NCBI GenBank assembly: GCA_003439945.1
Contig: QVRM01000301.1
Location: forward strand, 1-64,000
Direction of reading: 5' to 3'
Length of the DNA stretch: 64,000 bases
Source: Dermanyssus gallinae
Lineage: Eukaryota; Arthropoda; Arachnida; Mesostigmata; Dermanyssidae
The notes beneath the pieces are model-generated. The model did no database searches. It saw only the letters and a program-made list of their open reading frames with translations, and was not told the DNA's origin. The position numbers were made by a program, and so were the translations under genes. The stretch's first letter is position 1, and every line of letters starts with the position of its first letter. Below, piece by piece: positions 10,742-22,626 of the stretch.

Positions 10742-11479
10742 CTCTCAGAATTATCCGCATCTGTGCTGAAATGAAGCATACGTACAACAACAAATACTAC
10801 AGTATGTATTAATAACAAACGATATAATAAAAGAATGCGATGAAAAAAGGCAGATTATATAGTAGCCAGTAGCCAATATGGTTAGACACAAGGAAGGCGA
10901 CCTTAGTGGACATAGGGAAAGGTTACAATACACAATAGTGTGCAAACGCGGGGTAGGCAAGATGTGCGATAGGCGACACTATTATAATATATTATATTGC
11001 AATTGAGTATAATAAAATTAAAGTCATTTTATTATGCTTATTTACAAATGAAGACTACAAATTATAGAGTTTACAAAACCGAGGTCACACACACCGCGTA
11101 CGGCACAGCTCGAAATCTCATAACTAAGCTTATGTTTAAGGACCATATTTTCAATTTTGGTACAGGCTATCTTTTGTGCTGATTTTGCCATGCTCATTAC
11201 GTATGGCTTTATAGATGATATGGTCGTTAATGATGGTGATCATTATAATTTATTATCGTTAACATTGTTGATGTTTATTCATCATTATTGGTGGATCCTC
11301 ACAATATTTACGAGTTATTTCGTTCAAGTACGTCAATTACAGCAGTTGTTAAAGAGCTGGTGTTCAGTTCCAAACATTTCATTACGTGATATCGGTCGAT
11401 GTCAATTTCACCTCAATGTTTACAAACACATTCGTTGATTTGGAAACTTTAAACAGAGGTATTGGTGATATCTGTGTTA
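10742..11479. other. No feature seen
   Basis: AT-rich sequence without a recognisable gene or repeat. Confidence 0.5.
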
Positions 11480-11995
11480 TCAGGTTATTTTACATACCAC
11501 TGCTCTGTTTTGTTGCAGACCTTCTTTCCATTTGTTGCTAAAAAAAGCGGGTCCGTCTGTAAAATTTTGGATTACAAAATTTCGGTTTCGCTTTTTTCTG
11601 TTTTGTTTGTACTCCTCGAGCGTGTCGTGATCAAACTGGTAATTACGGTGTACTAGAGTTTCTATGAAGGTGGGCTCATTGTACATAGATGAGGCGGTTT
11701 TTGAACAACCAATTGTTTTTTTAAGACACATAGTTTTAATCTTGTCGACTTCTTGAGGTTGTCTAGTGTTAGTTTGGAGAATATAGATTTGAGGCATTAT
11801 GTTACTGTGGAAAGGATTTTGAGTTTAAGTATACTAAGTACAGTCCTAAGGTCAACTTGTCGGAGATCCTGGTTCTCCAACACCATGGCTAAGGAAACCG
11901 TTTGTTCGTCTCATTTCGTCAATATGCCTAGTAAAACACACTTTGCGTGTCAGTGTTACTCCCAAGTATCTGACGTGGTTACCAATTCTATTGCA
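11480..11995 (-). mobile_element. Decayed LINE (family B), minus-strand copy
   Basis: On the minus strand, the segment near 11890-11995 translates with HVRYLGVTLTRKVCFTRHI. This is the characteristic region just after the catalytic core of jockey/R1-like LINE reverse transcriptases (YLGV.L....F..HI). A second copy of the same family at 13423-13750 has the near-identical LRYLGVTLTPKLCFTRHI. Downstream, an open frame of about 105 codons (11480-11797) could be the C-terminal continuation, but I cannot confirm it. Stops and frameshifts show it is dead. Confidence 0.65.
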
Positions 11996-12041
11996 TGCCC
12001 ATTTATCTTGATTATTATCGTTATTAATACATTGCTTTACT

Positions 12042-12110
12042 CACTCTCCGTGAATAGTTTAACATTTAACAACTTTTTTATTCACTCTCCGTGAAGGTTT
12101 TAACATTAAA
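12042..12110. repeat. Short direct duplication
   Basis: The motif TTCACTCTCCGTGAA followed by TTTAACATT occurs twice about 40 bases apart. Confidence 0.6.
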
Positions 12111-12430
12111 GGTTGCATTGTATAGCCGCAATCGTGATAGTTTAGTCATAAGCAAATGCATAACCTCATTTGAGATATTTTAGCCGGTCAACGTATCACA
12201 ACTCAATAAGCCTAGGAGATCTCATAAGCAATTGATGTGGCACAGGATGATACTGCTAATTGATTATTTGTACTGTGCGCGACTAATTTTAGAAAGTGCC
12301 TTTGAGAAACAAAAGCCCCTCGTGTCAAAAAAAACAACACAACGTCTCCAATTTAGAATACGCGCTTTATTTACATAAAGGATAAGAATTTGTTTTAGCA
12401 TCAAATGACTAGTTCCCTCACGGGTATGCG

Positions 12431-13410
12431 TCAGTTGTATGTCCTGGTAGCCCTCCAGGGGAACCGCGACATAACGATCTCTTTTCGACCTATGCATTTG
12501 GGCTCGTATCTCACTTGAGATCTTGTTGTCGTTGGTATGCGATTAAAAAAGAAGCTGCAAAACTCCTCATTGGGGAAAACATAGTTGGCAAATTCACAGT
12601 CTAATTCATTAAAAGTGTCTATGATATCTTTAACCACGGTTTGCGTCGGTGAGACGTCACAGCGATAAGAAACTCGGCGTGTGAATTTCTTGATCACACC
12701 TCTCAGTAGTCGTCTATCTCTTTCGTTCATGGGGTACCATACTTGAGAGGCATACGTTATGACTGGTTCTACATAAGTATCAAACAATAGTATATACAGT
12801 TCTGGATTTTTAACAATGAATGATCTGAGGATCCAGTTGCATCTTTTCGTCGCCTTAAGCGCGACTTGTCGACACTGCTCTGAAAATTTCATGTCAGGTG
12901 TCATAATTATACCTAAGTCCCCCATAGCAGTTACATTTTCGAGTGGAACATTGTTGATTTTATAGACAAAGTGATCATTCCTTCTTCCAAAGTGCAATAC
13001 TTTACACTTCGGGATCGACAGTTTCAAGTCTAATTTCTGCGTCCATTCATGCATCTCTGCATGCGTTCACAATCTGATGTAGAATTGGCGCGTGCATATA
13101 TTTTTACGTCATCAGCATATATTTTTGTCGATACCTCATCGGGTATTATGGATAAAATTGAGTGTGTATACAAAATGTAGCATAAGCAGCCAAAAACTGT
13201 TCCTTGCGGACAGCCTGAGGTGACCTTAGCGGGAGTCGAGAAACAGTCTTTCACCTTTACAAAAAAGCTTCTATCAGTTAAAAAGCTTTTTATCCAACGT
13301 AGAATTTTGGTCCTACGCCGTGTCGGGATATTCAGTCCAACAGTTTAGTGTGGGTGGTGGATTCGAAAGCTGACTTAAAGTCAAAATACAGTACGTCGAA
13401 TTTTACTTGA
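12431..13410 (-). mobile_element. Decayed CR1/jockey-like LINE reverse transcriptase (family C)
   Basis: Read from 13410 down, the minus strand shows the reverse transcriptase core in order: DVLYFDFKSAFES, HTKLLD, LRWIKSFLTDRSF, KVTSGCPQGTVFG, KIYADDVKIYA (the catalytic YADD box), then KCKVLHFGRRN and a GDLGIIMTPDMKFSEQC segment. The last C-terminal frame (13054-12431, about 207 codons) is open. An in-frame stop near 13335 and frameshifts near 13040 and upstream show the copy is inactive. The endonuclease and ORF1 are missing, so it is 5' truncated. The order and spacing match LINE reverse transcriptases of the CR1/L2/jockey group. The exact clade needs a phylogeny. Confidence 0.85.
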
Positions 13411-13422
13411 ATGGGACGGCAT

Positions 13423-13750
13423 AATGCATGCTGTTGTGAAAATAAGCTGAACATCAATGTCTCAAAAACAAAAGCGATCCAGTTTAACAGAGGATGAGCG
13501 TATGTTCAAACTGACTATAATATAAAAATCGGCTTAAGGTGAGTACGTTCACTTAGATTCACTTGAGTTATAAAATAAATCTACGTTGGTGCTGTATATT
13601 TGCAACAATTTGGTCAACAACCTCAGATACCTAGGAGTAACGCTGACACCCAAGCTGTGTTTTACTAGGCATATTGCAGAAAGATTTCCTTAAAACCATG
13701 GTGTTGAGGAAAATAAAACTGTAATAAGTTTAATTAAGCTCAATTTTTTT
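13423..13750 (+). mobile_element. Decayed LINE (family B), plus-strand copy
   Basis: The plus strand translates CCENKLNINVSKTKAIQFNRG, then a stop and about 110 bases of degraded sequence, then NLRYLGVTLTPKLCFTRHIAER. These are successive conserved blocks of the palm/thumb region of LINE reverse transcriptases. The second block is nearly identical to the minus-strand copy at 11480-11995, so both belong to one family. It begins within about 15 bases of the opposite-strand family C relic. Confidence 0.7.
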
Positions 13751-14735
13751 TCGTAGTAACATAGTACCTCAGAGCCATAATACAACAATATTTATTTAAA
13801 AAGCAATCACAGCTGGTGATTATGTCCACTGTTCATATTTATTTAGTTAAAATCAATCGGATGCATCAAACATAAACATAAAACAAGGTAAATGCATCAT
13901 ATATTAACTCGCTACAGAACTTTCGCCGGCACGCCTCAATAAGCTCACTGAAGCGCGGGCTCTTGCACAACTTGTGGTGACACATTTTATAACTATAGCA
14001 TGTGACGCAGTGCTTGTTATGGAGTAATCCAGCTAGAAGGTTATTAAACCCGCAGTGCAATAAAAACTGGTCAATGTCAGCATTTTTCTTGAATACATTG
14101 TATTCTGAAATCGTCTAATGCGGAGGTGCGATCGGCTTGAATCTCGTGAGGTCGGCTATGCAGCGGGATCACCTCTGCTCCATACGAAACAACAAAAGCC
14201 TATTGAAGAAAGTACTAGTGCGTCGCGTGAAGATAGTTTCTGCAGGCGGAGTATGCTTGTTATTTAAAGTCTACCCTTTTTAGCATTGTAAGTTATGTGT
14301 TTTGTGAGCAGCAAAAGTCTTTTGGTGAAGGGTAGATACTAAGCAGGGTAGCAGAAATTATCCACATATTCAACAGATTCTGTACGAAGGTAAAAATGGC
14401 AGACGTTCTCCGGACATGAATTTTATTGGGTTAGATTTTGGCAGAGTTAATGTGCGTTTGTGCTGCCTGCGGTGTACTTGTTAATGGTTTGGACAGGAGG
14501 CCAGAATCTTACACAATTACGTAAAATTTATATTGCTAAACGCTCCTAAAACATGCGTCAAAACATCGTAAAATATTTGACTCACTTTGATGGCTCTATC
14601 TCTATAGAGATCGCGTTGGAGTCGAACCTGCGTAATTATCTGTTAACATATCAGATCTCGCAGAAAAAAAAACACATATTAGAAGAAAACAAATATTTCT
14701 GTTCAACCTAATCTACCCCACCTAATCAAATTCAG
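13751..14735. other. No feature seen
   Basis: AT-rich region; no coding or repeat assignment. Confidence 0.5.
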
Positions 14736-14875
14736 AAAATTGCTTGATGGCGTGCAAAGTATGTTCCCGAAGCGCCTTCGATTAAGGTGCTCCCAGGACA
14801 TACCGGTCGACGCTCTTCCCACCGTTGCCTCGCTGCTCGAGAAAGGCAACAGAACTGCTCTTTGGCAATTTAAAC
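14736..14875 (+). CDS. Candidate internal exon, unidentified protein
   Basis: A pyrimidine-rich tract (CTAATCTACCCCACCTAATC) ends in TTCAG at 14731-14735, a good splice acceptor. The following 140 bases are open in one frame and read KLLDGVQSMFPKRLRLRC, then DIPVDALPTVASLLEKG, then ALWQFK. A possible donor, GTATAA, begins at 14876, although the frame stays open to 14964. The translation looks like a normal globular protein and the segment is GC-richer than its flanks. No partner exon was identified and I do not recognise the family, so this remains a candidate. Its intron phases would be 1 at the 5' side and 0 or 1 at the 3' side, depending on the true donor. Confidence 0.3.
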
Positions 14876-15154
14876 GTATAACTTTCTATGACATTTATTT
14901 GATGCAATGGCCTAAAGAGTCAGCGGTCCGTTCAGCTATAGGTCGTGGCCCGCACGGAACTTAATCTCGGATTGTTTGCCTGACGAATGACTAAGCAGGG
15001 TACATGCGAAATTCAAAATCGCTGCAGCCTTTGACGCCTAACAACGCATTGCTTTTAAGATATCGAGGTGATGCCGCTTGTTGCCGCAGAGCTGCCTATT
15101 GAATATTCATTTGCAAAACTGCCCCCATGCGATAATAAAAAACGTCCGCCATTG

Positions 15155-15499
15155 TCCTACGTGACTTTATATAGATGTAAATATATAGGTACATATATAT
15201 ATATATAGAATGATATAATACATGTATTATAGAAATATTATATAGATAAGGAGGACAGATAAGGGGGATGAGAATATATATAGTAGTGTAGATAGAGATA
15301 CAGAACGATATGAATAGAGAGATGAGAGAATAGAGAAGACCAAAAATGGAGATACATAGATACATAATATATATAAAGATATACATGTATATAATACATA
15401 TAAGAGATATATATATGATAGTAAATAATACAATATATATAGATATATATTATATTATATATGTATATATATACATTATATATATATTATATTAATGTA

Positions 15500-15542
<43 letters not shown>

Positions 15543-15559
15543 CATATATATGTTTATGT

Positions 15560-15608
<49 letters not shown>

Positions 15609-15640
15609 GATATATATATATATATATATATATAAATATA
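15155..15640. repeat. Complex TA-rich microsatellite block
   Basis: Nearly 500 bases dominated by TATA, ATAG and ATAC steps. It ends in two long TA runs at about 15506-15535 and 15560-15632. Confidence 0.95.
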
Positions 15641-15649
15641 TGAATAAAC

Positions 15650-16108
15650 GTGTGGGTCTTGTCTAGCTTAGTAGTAAGGGCAGACGCGCATCTTTGGGGG
15701 GTGGGGGGCGTTTGGTGATGGCGCGTTGACGTACGAACACATTGGTCGTACGTATGTGGAGGAAAGCAAGCAGCAACCATTGAGCCGGGGAACCGCGCCG
15801 CTTCATGGAGCGGAACAGCACCCGCCGGAGAAGGCCATCATCGTACGAACAGGCCAGGGCAGGCCCTCATCGTCGTCATCGTCGTCGTGGACGATGACGG
15901 CGGGCGTCGGCACACCGAACCGGACCAATAGCTGAATAGCGTGGCCGGCCTGGCTGAACATCGTGTCAGAGAGTGAAGCGAGTCAACGAACCGCGCAGAC
16001 CTACGGCATCGTCGACATATGGCCATTGGTGGTGACAGCTGTACTCGAGATAACGCCGGCCGTTGCTACCTGCACGGCCATACCTTCTTATAGGGACATA
16101 GTACATAG
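15650..16108. other. GC-rich unassigned island
   Basis: A GC-rich stretch between TA tracts with G-runs at about 15694-15710 and a TCG/TCA run near 15865-15890. Both strands have short frames with no recognisable domain. Confidence 0.4.
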
Positions 16109-16220
16109 TACATATATATATATATATATATATTTATACATAGTACATGTATGTATATATATATATATATGTTGGTGATGCGGCACAGCCATATCTTTCT
16201 ATATGGACAATGCATATATA
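16109..16220. repeat. TA microsatellites before MITE copy 2
   Basis: TA tracts at about 16109-16132 and 16153-16170 are separated by repeats of ATAGTACAT. A short TATATA lies immediately at the MITE boundary. Confidence 0.9.
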
Positions 16221-16653
16221 CAGGGTCATTCATATTGTTGTGCACGCATTTCGAGGTTTGATAGAACTCGGCTAGAAAATAAGTTTTCCCTATGGAGGGA
16301 AGACGTGGAAACGTCTTGTTTAGGAGAGAGAGTGAAGTTTATAAAAGTAGTTTTTCTGCCTTTCCTTAATCTGGGTATTAGCTTTTTGCTACGCAAGCTA
16401 GTGAAGTGTCTTCTTTGTTGTGCAGAATTTTCCTCCGAACACGCCGGTGTAATCGGTTCCTTCATACGTTGATTCTCCCGCTAACAGAGATTTCGCACAA
16501 CTATGTAGGAAAAAAAGGCAGAAAAACTACTTTTATAAACTTCACTCTCTCTCCTAAACAAGACGTTTCCACGTCTTCCCTCCATAGGGAAAACTTATTT
16601 TCTTGCCTAGTTCTATCAAGCCTCGAAATGCGTGCACAACAATATGAATGACC

Positions 16654-16656
<3 letters not shown>
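16221..16656. mobile_element. Palindromic TA-flanked MITE, copy 2 (short form)
   Basis: A 436 bp element begins CAGGGTCATTCATATTG and ends CAATATGAATGACCCTG, with TA at each side. Its arms are inverted copies carrying the family hallmarks GAGGTTTGATAGAACTCGGC and AAACGTCTTGTTTAGGAGAG. Compared with copy 1, most of the middle is deleted. The perfect terminal match suggests recent formation or gene conversion between arms. Confidence 0.9.

Positions 16657-16730
<74 letters not shown>
16657..16730. repeat. TA microsatellite
   Basis: About 70 bases of pure TA, starting at the 3' target duplication of MITE copy 2. Confidence 0.97.
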
Positions 16731-16859
16731 CATGCATATGGCTAAAACAGGTCAAGCTACCTTGACGGGCTGTGTGCACGTATCGAGCATGCGTTCATGC
16801 GTCATGCTTGGTGTCCAACTTGAGAGCCTATGGATCTAGTAGAATGTAAACAAACGCAG

Positions 16860-17240
16860 CGGCCAAACATGGCGCCAACCAGGCAACTGCGTCGAAGGAT
16901 TTTCAGCAAACATTATCTATTGCTGCCATTCTTCGCGCCGGATGGACTCCTAATGAGATTATGGACGCTGGAGAAGAAGCAGAACCGGGTGGGTGTCTAT
17001 ACAGCAGAGCAAATCATTCTCAAAAGTGTGCGCCGTGTGAGGACGCTAAAACTAAGTAAGGCATTGCAAAAGTGCATTTTGAACTATTCTCGTTCTTCGA
17101 TCTCGCGCGCTTGGAGCTCGAATTTGATCAATAATTGAGAATCATTGGTTGATGTGTCATTGCGAATTATTGGAGTTCTTCTCAAGGCCCTCCTGTGTCA
17201 ATCATATACCATACAAGTGTGAGATTCTGATTCCACTCAT
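16860..17240 (+). pseudogene. Tc1/mariner-type transposase N-terminal relic
   Basis: Frame-shifted pieces of the plus strand resemble the DNA-binding half of a Tc1/mariner-superfamily transposase. The piece SIAAILRAGWTPNEIMDA fits the first helix-turn-helix. Next comes VRTLKLSKALQKCILN with YSRSSISRAW, resembling the linker and second helix-turn-helix. Last is VSLRIIGVLLKALLCQSYTIQ, resembling the end of that domain. Several frameshifts and stops are needed. The catalytic DDD/E region and inverted repeats are not visible. I place it by motif order only. Confidence 0.4.
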
Positions 17241-19000
17241 TTCTATATATATATTTATAATCAAGAACTATTCAAAACAACAGCGTTCTCAATATTCAAA
17301 TATTCATTACTACCAGTTGATCTCCTTGACGTTGTGGGGGTTCTCTTTTGCCCCTCCCTTTTGTATAGCCACTTTGTTGTGTCTCTACAAGATCCGAGCA
17401 GACAGCAGAGTTAGTGGACCTGGAGGAATAATTGAAGAAGGGGGATGGGGAACCGGTCTTAAAGGTAAAGAAAGATGTTCAGCGAACATGTTGCAATGTA
17501 CACGTTGGTGTTGGCTTCCGAGAAGGTCGGGTGGCGAAGAAGACGTCGTGTGAACGACGTGAGACGTCGTAGGTTGCAGAGTGTAGCCGCTTGAGCGGCG
17601 GTTGGCCAGTGTTGAAGTTTTCAATGTTTTTTTAATAAACCTTACGTTGTTGAAAGCCATTCAGTTGTACTCTGTGGGATCATTCTACTACGTAGGTATA
17701 ATATAGCATTTGCTGCTTACACGAGTTAGACAGGATACATCTGAAGATTATTAAACCGAAAAACAGACTTAGCTCGCTTGATACCGGGTGTTCCTACGTT
17801 ACTCGACCACAAAGCAACAAGCCGTGTTCGATTCTTTTTTGACGATAGCTCACCCATCGAAGACGCAATCAAGCAAGCAAAAGTCTAACGGCGAAATGAC
17901 GGTTGGCTCGGGCGCGATCCAGAACATGTGTCTGCTGTAGGACAGAGCACATACTTCCAGCTTATGTGCAGGTCTCGGGTATGGTGTCCAGAGAAAAAGG
18001 GACGTGATGGCACAATACGTTTCCTTGTATGTTCTGCAGATACATATTATGTGTCTGTTATGCTGTGCAATACATGTTTCAGCAGGACGGCACACCCGCT
18101 CGTGCAGGTCGTTCAGTGGTAGGTTCAAGGGTAGCTAGCCAAGCGTATGAGCAGTTCAAATTTTAATCCTTTGGATTACTATGTGTGGACCGTTATTTAG
18201 CGGGCGTCTGTCCACCAACAACACTCCGCATAGCAACACAGAGATGTTCAACAATTTGTTTTCATCTAAATACAGAATTTAGACCAATCAAAATCCATTC
18301 GTCCCGGTATAGCAGCCGTTGTAAATATGTATAAAATGTATCGACGTGTGTAAGCTGCATACACGTATATATGCGTTTCTTTTTGTGCTAGATAGTGCGT
18401 TTTCAGTTAACAAAAAACAATGTGTTCGTTCGTTGCTTTACGAGACTACATACAGCACTAACAATGCACATAAACTCGTACAAACTGACTTGAGTGCAGC
18501 AAATGACCTCAGGAGGGACTGCGGCAGAAATTGCAAATCACGTATACAGAAATCCTTCGTGATCCCTAGAGAAACCGTAGTTACGTTAAGTTATAACATG
18601 TAGTTATAAACTATAACGAACTAAATAAGTTATGACATGCATTGCGATTATTTTTACAATATCAAAAATGACAACGATTAGAGTAATAATAACATAAATA
18701 AACGACGACGACGACAACACACGTGAGGTGAGCAAGGTATACGGGTTACGCGTGACTTCACAGGGGCAGGGTTTCTCGAGGTGCTGCCCAATTCTGCCGG
18801 GAGTGCATGCTTGATACTGACATGACTGCCTGGCGAATAACCGACTGGGTGGCGTATACATTCATATAGGGCCAATGGTTTCCTATAATAAGGCTACTTG
18901 AATAGTGCTAGAAATTATATAGCAGCTACTTTGATGTCGGGGCCACGGCGCGTCGCATTAGCAATAGCATATAAAGACGTGGCAGTAAGGACAACAACAT
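17241..19000. other. No feature seen
   Basis: AT-rich to neutral DNA. Open frames near 17385-17660, 17850-18128 and 18604-18875 overlap in antisense pairs and show no domain. Confidence 0.5.
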
Positions 19001-19069
19001 TACCACCAACAACTATTGTTCTTTTTTTTTAACCAAAACATAAGCAGAAGCAGCAGGAGTAACAACACA

Positions 19070-19137
19070 CAAGAGTACAGCGTCCGCAACAACAGCAACA
19101 ACAACAGCAAGAACAGCAGCAACAACAACAACAACAT
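19070..19137. repeat. AAC/AGC triplet repeats
   Basis: Imperfect CAACAG/CAACAA repeats, with a T homopolymer at 19021-19030 just upstream. Confidence 0.9.
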
Positions 19138-19440
19138 TACTCACTAAAACTCTCCAGCACCGATAACAACGGTAACGGTAGGAGAAACGGCGACAGTTTA
19201 ACGGTAATTCTCTTTAAACGCATTTTTGTTTACATGAGCTGTGATAATTCGAATACATACACGCCATACACTTATCCCGCCTCGTCCCGACGCTATGGCA
19301 CCGCTGTTGGCATATACGACGACACACAACGACGTTTCACCATGGAAGCGCGACCTTGCCCGCTCGCCAATGTCACGGGCGCACCAAGAGATTGTGCGAA
19401 AAAAAAGGGGCGTGAAAGTGACTACTTCGTAGGCTAGAGA

Positions 19441-19452
19441 GAGAGAGAGGAT
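19441..19452. repeat. GA microsatellite
   Basis: A short GAGAGAGAGAGA run inside otherwise unannotated DNA (19140-19780). Confidence 0.8.
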
Positions 19453-19804
19453 TATGATGAGCAGAGAACGGACGAAAGGAGATTTTGGCCTTGGCATTAA
19501 AACGATTCCGAAACAGACGCTTAGTGTCCCGGCTTAGTTGTCTGCTTAATTACCTCATGTCGGCTCGGCGTTCCGTTAGCGAGGTTATGCTGCAGATTCT
19601 CTCTGCAACTAGATAGCGCCACAGCGGAGATAGAAACAAATAAGGTATCATAACAACACAATATTTAATTTAGATAAAGGATTGTGATCAAAATCTTCTG
19701 TGGGTTCTGAACATATGCTCAGCCGTGTATCTAGAATCGCAAAGTACGTCTTAGTCTCCAAATGTGACACAGTTTTTATGATTGTTATATATATATATAT
19801 ATAT

Positions 19805-19974
19805 ATATACATTTTGCACAGTTATCTAGGAGAAAAGGGGCAGAATAGCTATATAAATTGTATCCTAGCTTCTAAACAAGACGTTTTCGCCACCTCCTTC
19901 CATTAGGAAAAAAAACATTCTTGCTGAGTTCTACCAAACATTAAAATGTCTACATTTTGTTATGAAAGACCCTG
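19805..19974. mobile_element. MITE family fragment (one arm only)
   Basis: The segment carries the 3' arm of the palindromic MITE family. It reads from CTAGGAGAAAAGGGGCAGAATAG through CTAAACAAGACGTTTTCGCC and GCTGAGTTCTACCAAAC to AAGACCCTG, followed by the TA target dinucleotide. The other arm is missing; its place is taken by a short TA tract at 19787-19808. Confidence 0.75.
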
Positions 19975-20052
19975 TATACATAAAATGAGCTTACACGTTC
20001 ATGCGGGTTCTCACCTCCGCTGGATGAGAGTCCTCTGGAATGAGTAAGTGAA

Positions 20053-20484
20053 GTGGAGGCGACAATGATCCAAGCACGAGTAGACCTGTCCTGGCCTGAA
20101 CTCGAGTCGATTGTTCTTCGAGAGCACAGAAAAGAGCTCCGTGCAATTCCCCTATCATGGTTCGCTTTTGAAGCGTATCAGGGGAGCCGTTTTGGCGTTA
20201 TGCGACGACCGACCGAACCTGCTTGGGGGCGCATGGAGGAAGAAAGTCGAAAGCAGCGATGGGAGAGCAAAAAGACCTCTGGAAGAGAGGTTCGAGTTAT
20301 CTCGGCTCTGATTGATTTACACTTGCTTGCCCATCAGCCGCCGTCGGTACTGGTCGGATTTAGGCGGTGTGTCGTTATCGCTGTGTCGCTCACAATGCTC
20401 ATGACCATGGTCAAAGCTGGCTTTTCAAACCTATTCCGTTTTCTGTTCCATCCAGTCGCCTCCCAGTTGCCATCGGCCTTTTAG
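20053..20484 (+). other. Unidentified open frame, probably not a gene
   Basis: A 143-codon plus-strand frame starting with GTG. It is rich in Arg/Glu in the middle and hydrophobic toward the end. No ATG-proximal signal, splice sites or domain supports it, and a second frame at 20111-20311 overlaps. I record it only because it is one of the few long frames not explained by triplet repeats. Confidence 0.15.
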
Positions 20485-20630
20485 CTCTTCTTCTAGATTG
20501 CGTCCCTGCGCTCGGTTCCTCCTTCTAACAGCGGGATTAGCGACTTGCCTGCGCCTGATCTTGCCTGCGCGTAATTGCGTTCGTCGTTATCTTCCGTGTT
20601 GTTGTTTGTGTCACTGTTGTTTCTGAACAG

Positions 20631-21094
<464 letters not shown>

Positions 21095-21126
21095 CATCAG
21101 CATCATCATCATCATCATCATCATCG
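21095..21126. repeat. CAT microsatellite
   Basis: About ten CAT repeats directly continuing the GTT array. Confidence 0.95.
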
Positions 21127-21276
21127 ATACACGTTGTTAGTTGACAGGCGTGTCCGTATCTGGAGGCTGTTACTCGAACAAATCTGCGCTGGTACGCTGG
21201 TAACAGGGTTTTGCCGAGCTAGCCTTCGTATGCAAAATAGTCCTCACCTTGTCGACACGCGCTATAACAAAGAACA

Positions 21277-21565
21277 AAATCGCAATACCTCCAACAATAA
21301 CAACAACAGCAGCAACAATACATTTAACAACAATAAAGACGTCTCCAACAATAACAACAACAATGTCGATCTCAATGGTGGCAATGAGAAAATAACAATA
21401 CCGACTCTGCCAACCACAGCAGTAGAAGCACCTCCAGCAACGACAACGATACATAACGACAATAACAACAAACACAACAACAATAGCAACAACAATAGCA
21501 ACAACAATAACCACAACAACAAAACAACAACAACAACAACAATAGCAACAACAACAACACTAATA
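21277..21565. repeat. AAC-rich imperfect triplet block
   Basis: Imperfect AAC repeats mixed with AGC and AAT. They are complementary to the GTT array 180 bases upstream. The Asn/Thr-rich frame across it (21134-21604) is likely repeat-driven, although its first 45 codons are not repetitive. Confidence 0.9.
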
Positions 21566-21603
21566 ACGCTTATCGCGTTATCTTTCGACAAACTATTGCG
21601 CTG

Positions 21604-22104
21604 AGAGGACGGTAGCGACCTAGTTTGTGGTCCGCGCCTGTACGCGTCTGGGCACATTGGCTTACACGTTCAACCGTCTTCATTGTCATGGCATGCTAAT
21701 GTCTAGGAATTCGCTAGTTAGTTCTAAAAGAGGGCTTCGGCGTGGGAGCTCCAACGTTGGAACTGACCGGCCAGATTAATAGAGGGCGCAGGTGATTAAC
21801 GCCTTTGTCAAATCGAACTTGAGAACGCGTCGACCCTAAATGTTTGTACCGCGTTTATATACATATACTGCCATGCGTGTCCTTCAAAGCACGTGAATAT
21901 TGTTGGCCGACGCGCTTAGAAATCTGTCGTTTGCACCGATCTGTTAAGCATGCCCGTATGCGACATCGTGATGCAATTAGTACATGGCACAGTGATAAAT
22001 GTTTATGTACGCTTTTGTTGCTAGAGTTTCTATAGTTAAACAGCACCGACAAATAAAAGCACAACCTGAGGCCGATAATCCTATTTTAGTCGTAAAGCCA
22101 CACT

Positions 22105-22143
<39 letters not shown>

Positions 22144-22347
22144 CATTTTTTTAACATTTCAGTTTCTAATAGACATTTACATACATTCACCTAACCGCAG
22201 TCCGTATTTAGATTGTTCTAAATAGCCATTTATGTAAGCTTATACTGAGTGTGAGTCCAATGTTACTATCTCGCTTTGGCATGGCGTGTCATGCTCGACC
22301 AATATAATTTTGTATAGTGGGTGTTTATACGGATACATGCGAATTCA
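21604..22347. other. No gene seen; TA tract at 22108-22139
   Basis: Unassigned DNA containing one TA microsatellite of about 32 bases. Confidence 0.5.
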
Positions 22348-22626
22348 TGTTTTTAATTCTAGACTTTCCTCCGTCCCCTACGGGCTTGGCACTTAACCTG
22401 AAATATATCTTCAATGCACCGAGGACCGGACATGTTAAAATATCTAGGGTTTCCCCAACAGTCCTTGTGGCAGCATGGCCGCTGACTCTCAGCGGTATGG
22501 TTTATCATATATTCTCAATGAGCATCGCTCAAAAAAATTCGACCAACAACATGGATCGAACCGGCGACACCCCGGTAGATGACAACCATGACTAGCGCAC
22601 TAGTCCTCTAGACCACGCCGCCACTT
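22348..22626 (-). repeat. SINE family 3, copy a (tRNA-derived, full length)
   Basis: Read on the minus strand from 22626, the head GTGGCGGCGTGGTCTAGAGG is tRNA-like. A B-box-like GGTTCGATCC follows, then the body GCTCATTGAGAATATATG and ACCGCTGAGAGTCAGCGG. The tail is TTGGGGAAACCCTAGATA through GTCTAGAATTAAAAAC. Copies on the plus strand at 51249 and 59234 share this order. Copy c ends at the same TCTAGAATTAAAAAC, which defines the 3' end. Confidence 0.85.

Noticed and set aside
13693..13760. Continuation of LINE family B to a full C-terminus
   Set aside because: Beyond about 13750 the translation loses all LINE-like pattern, so I did not extend the feature.
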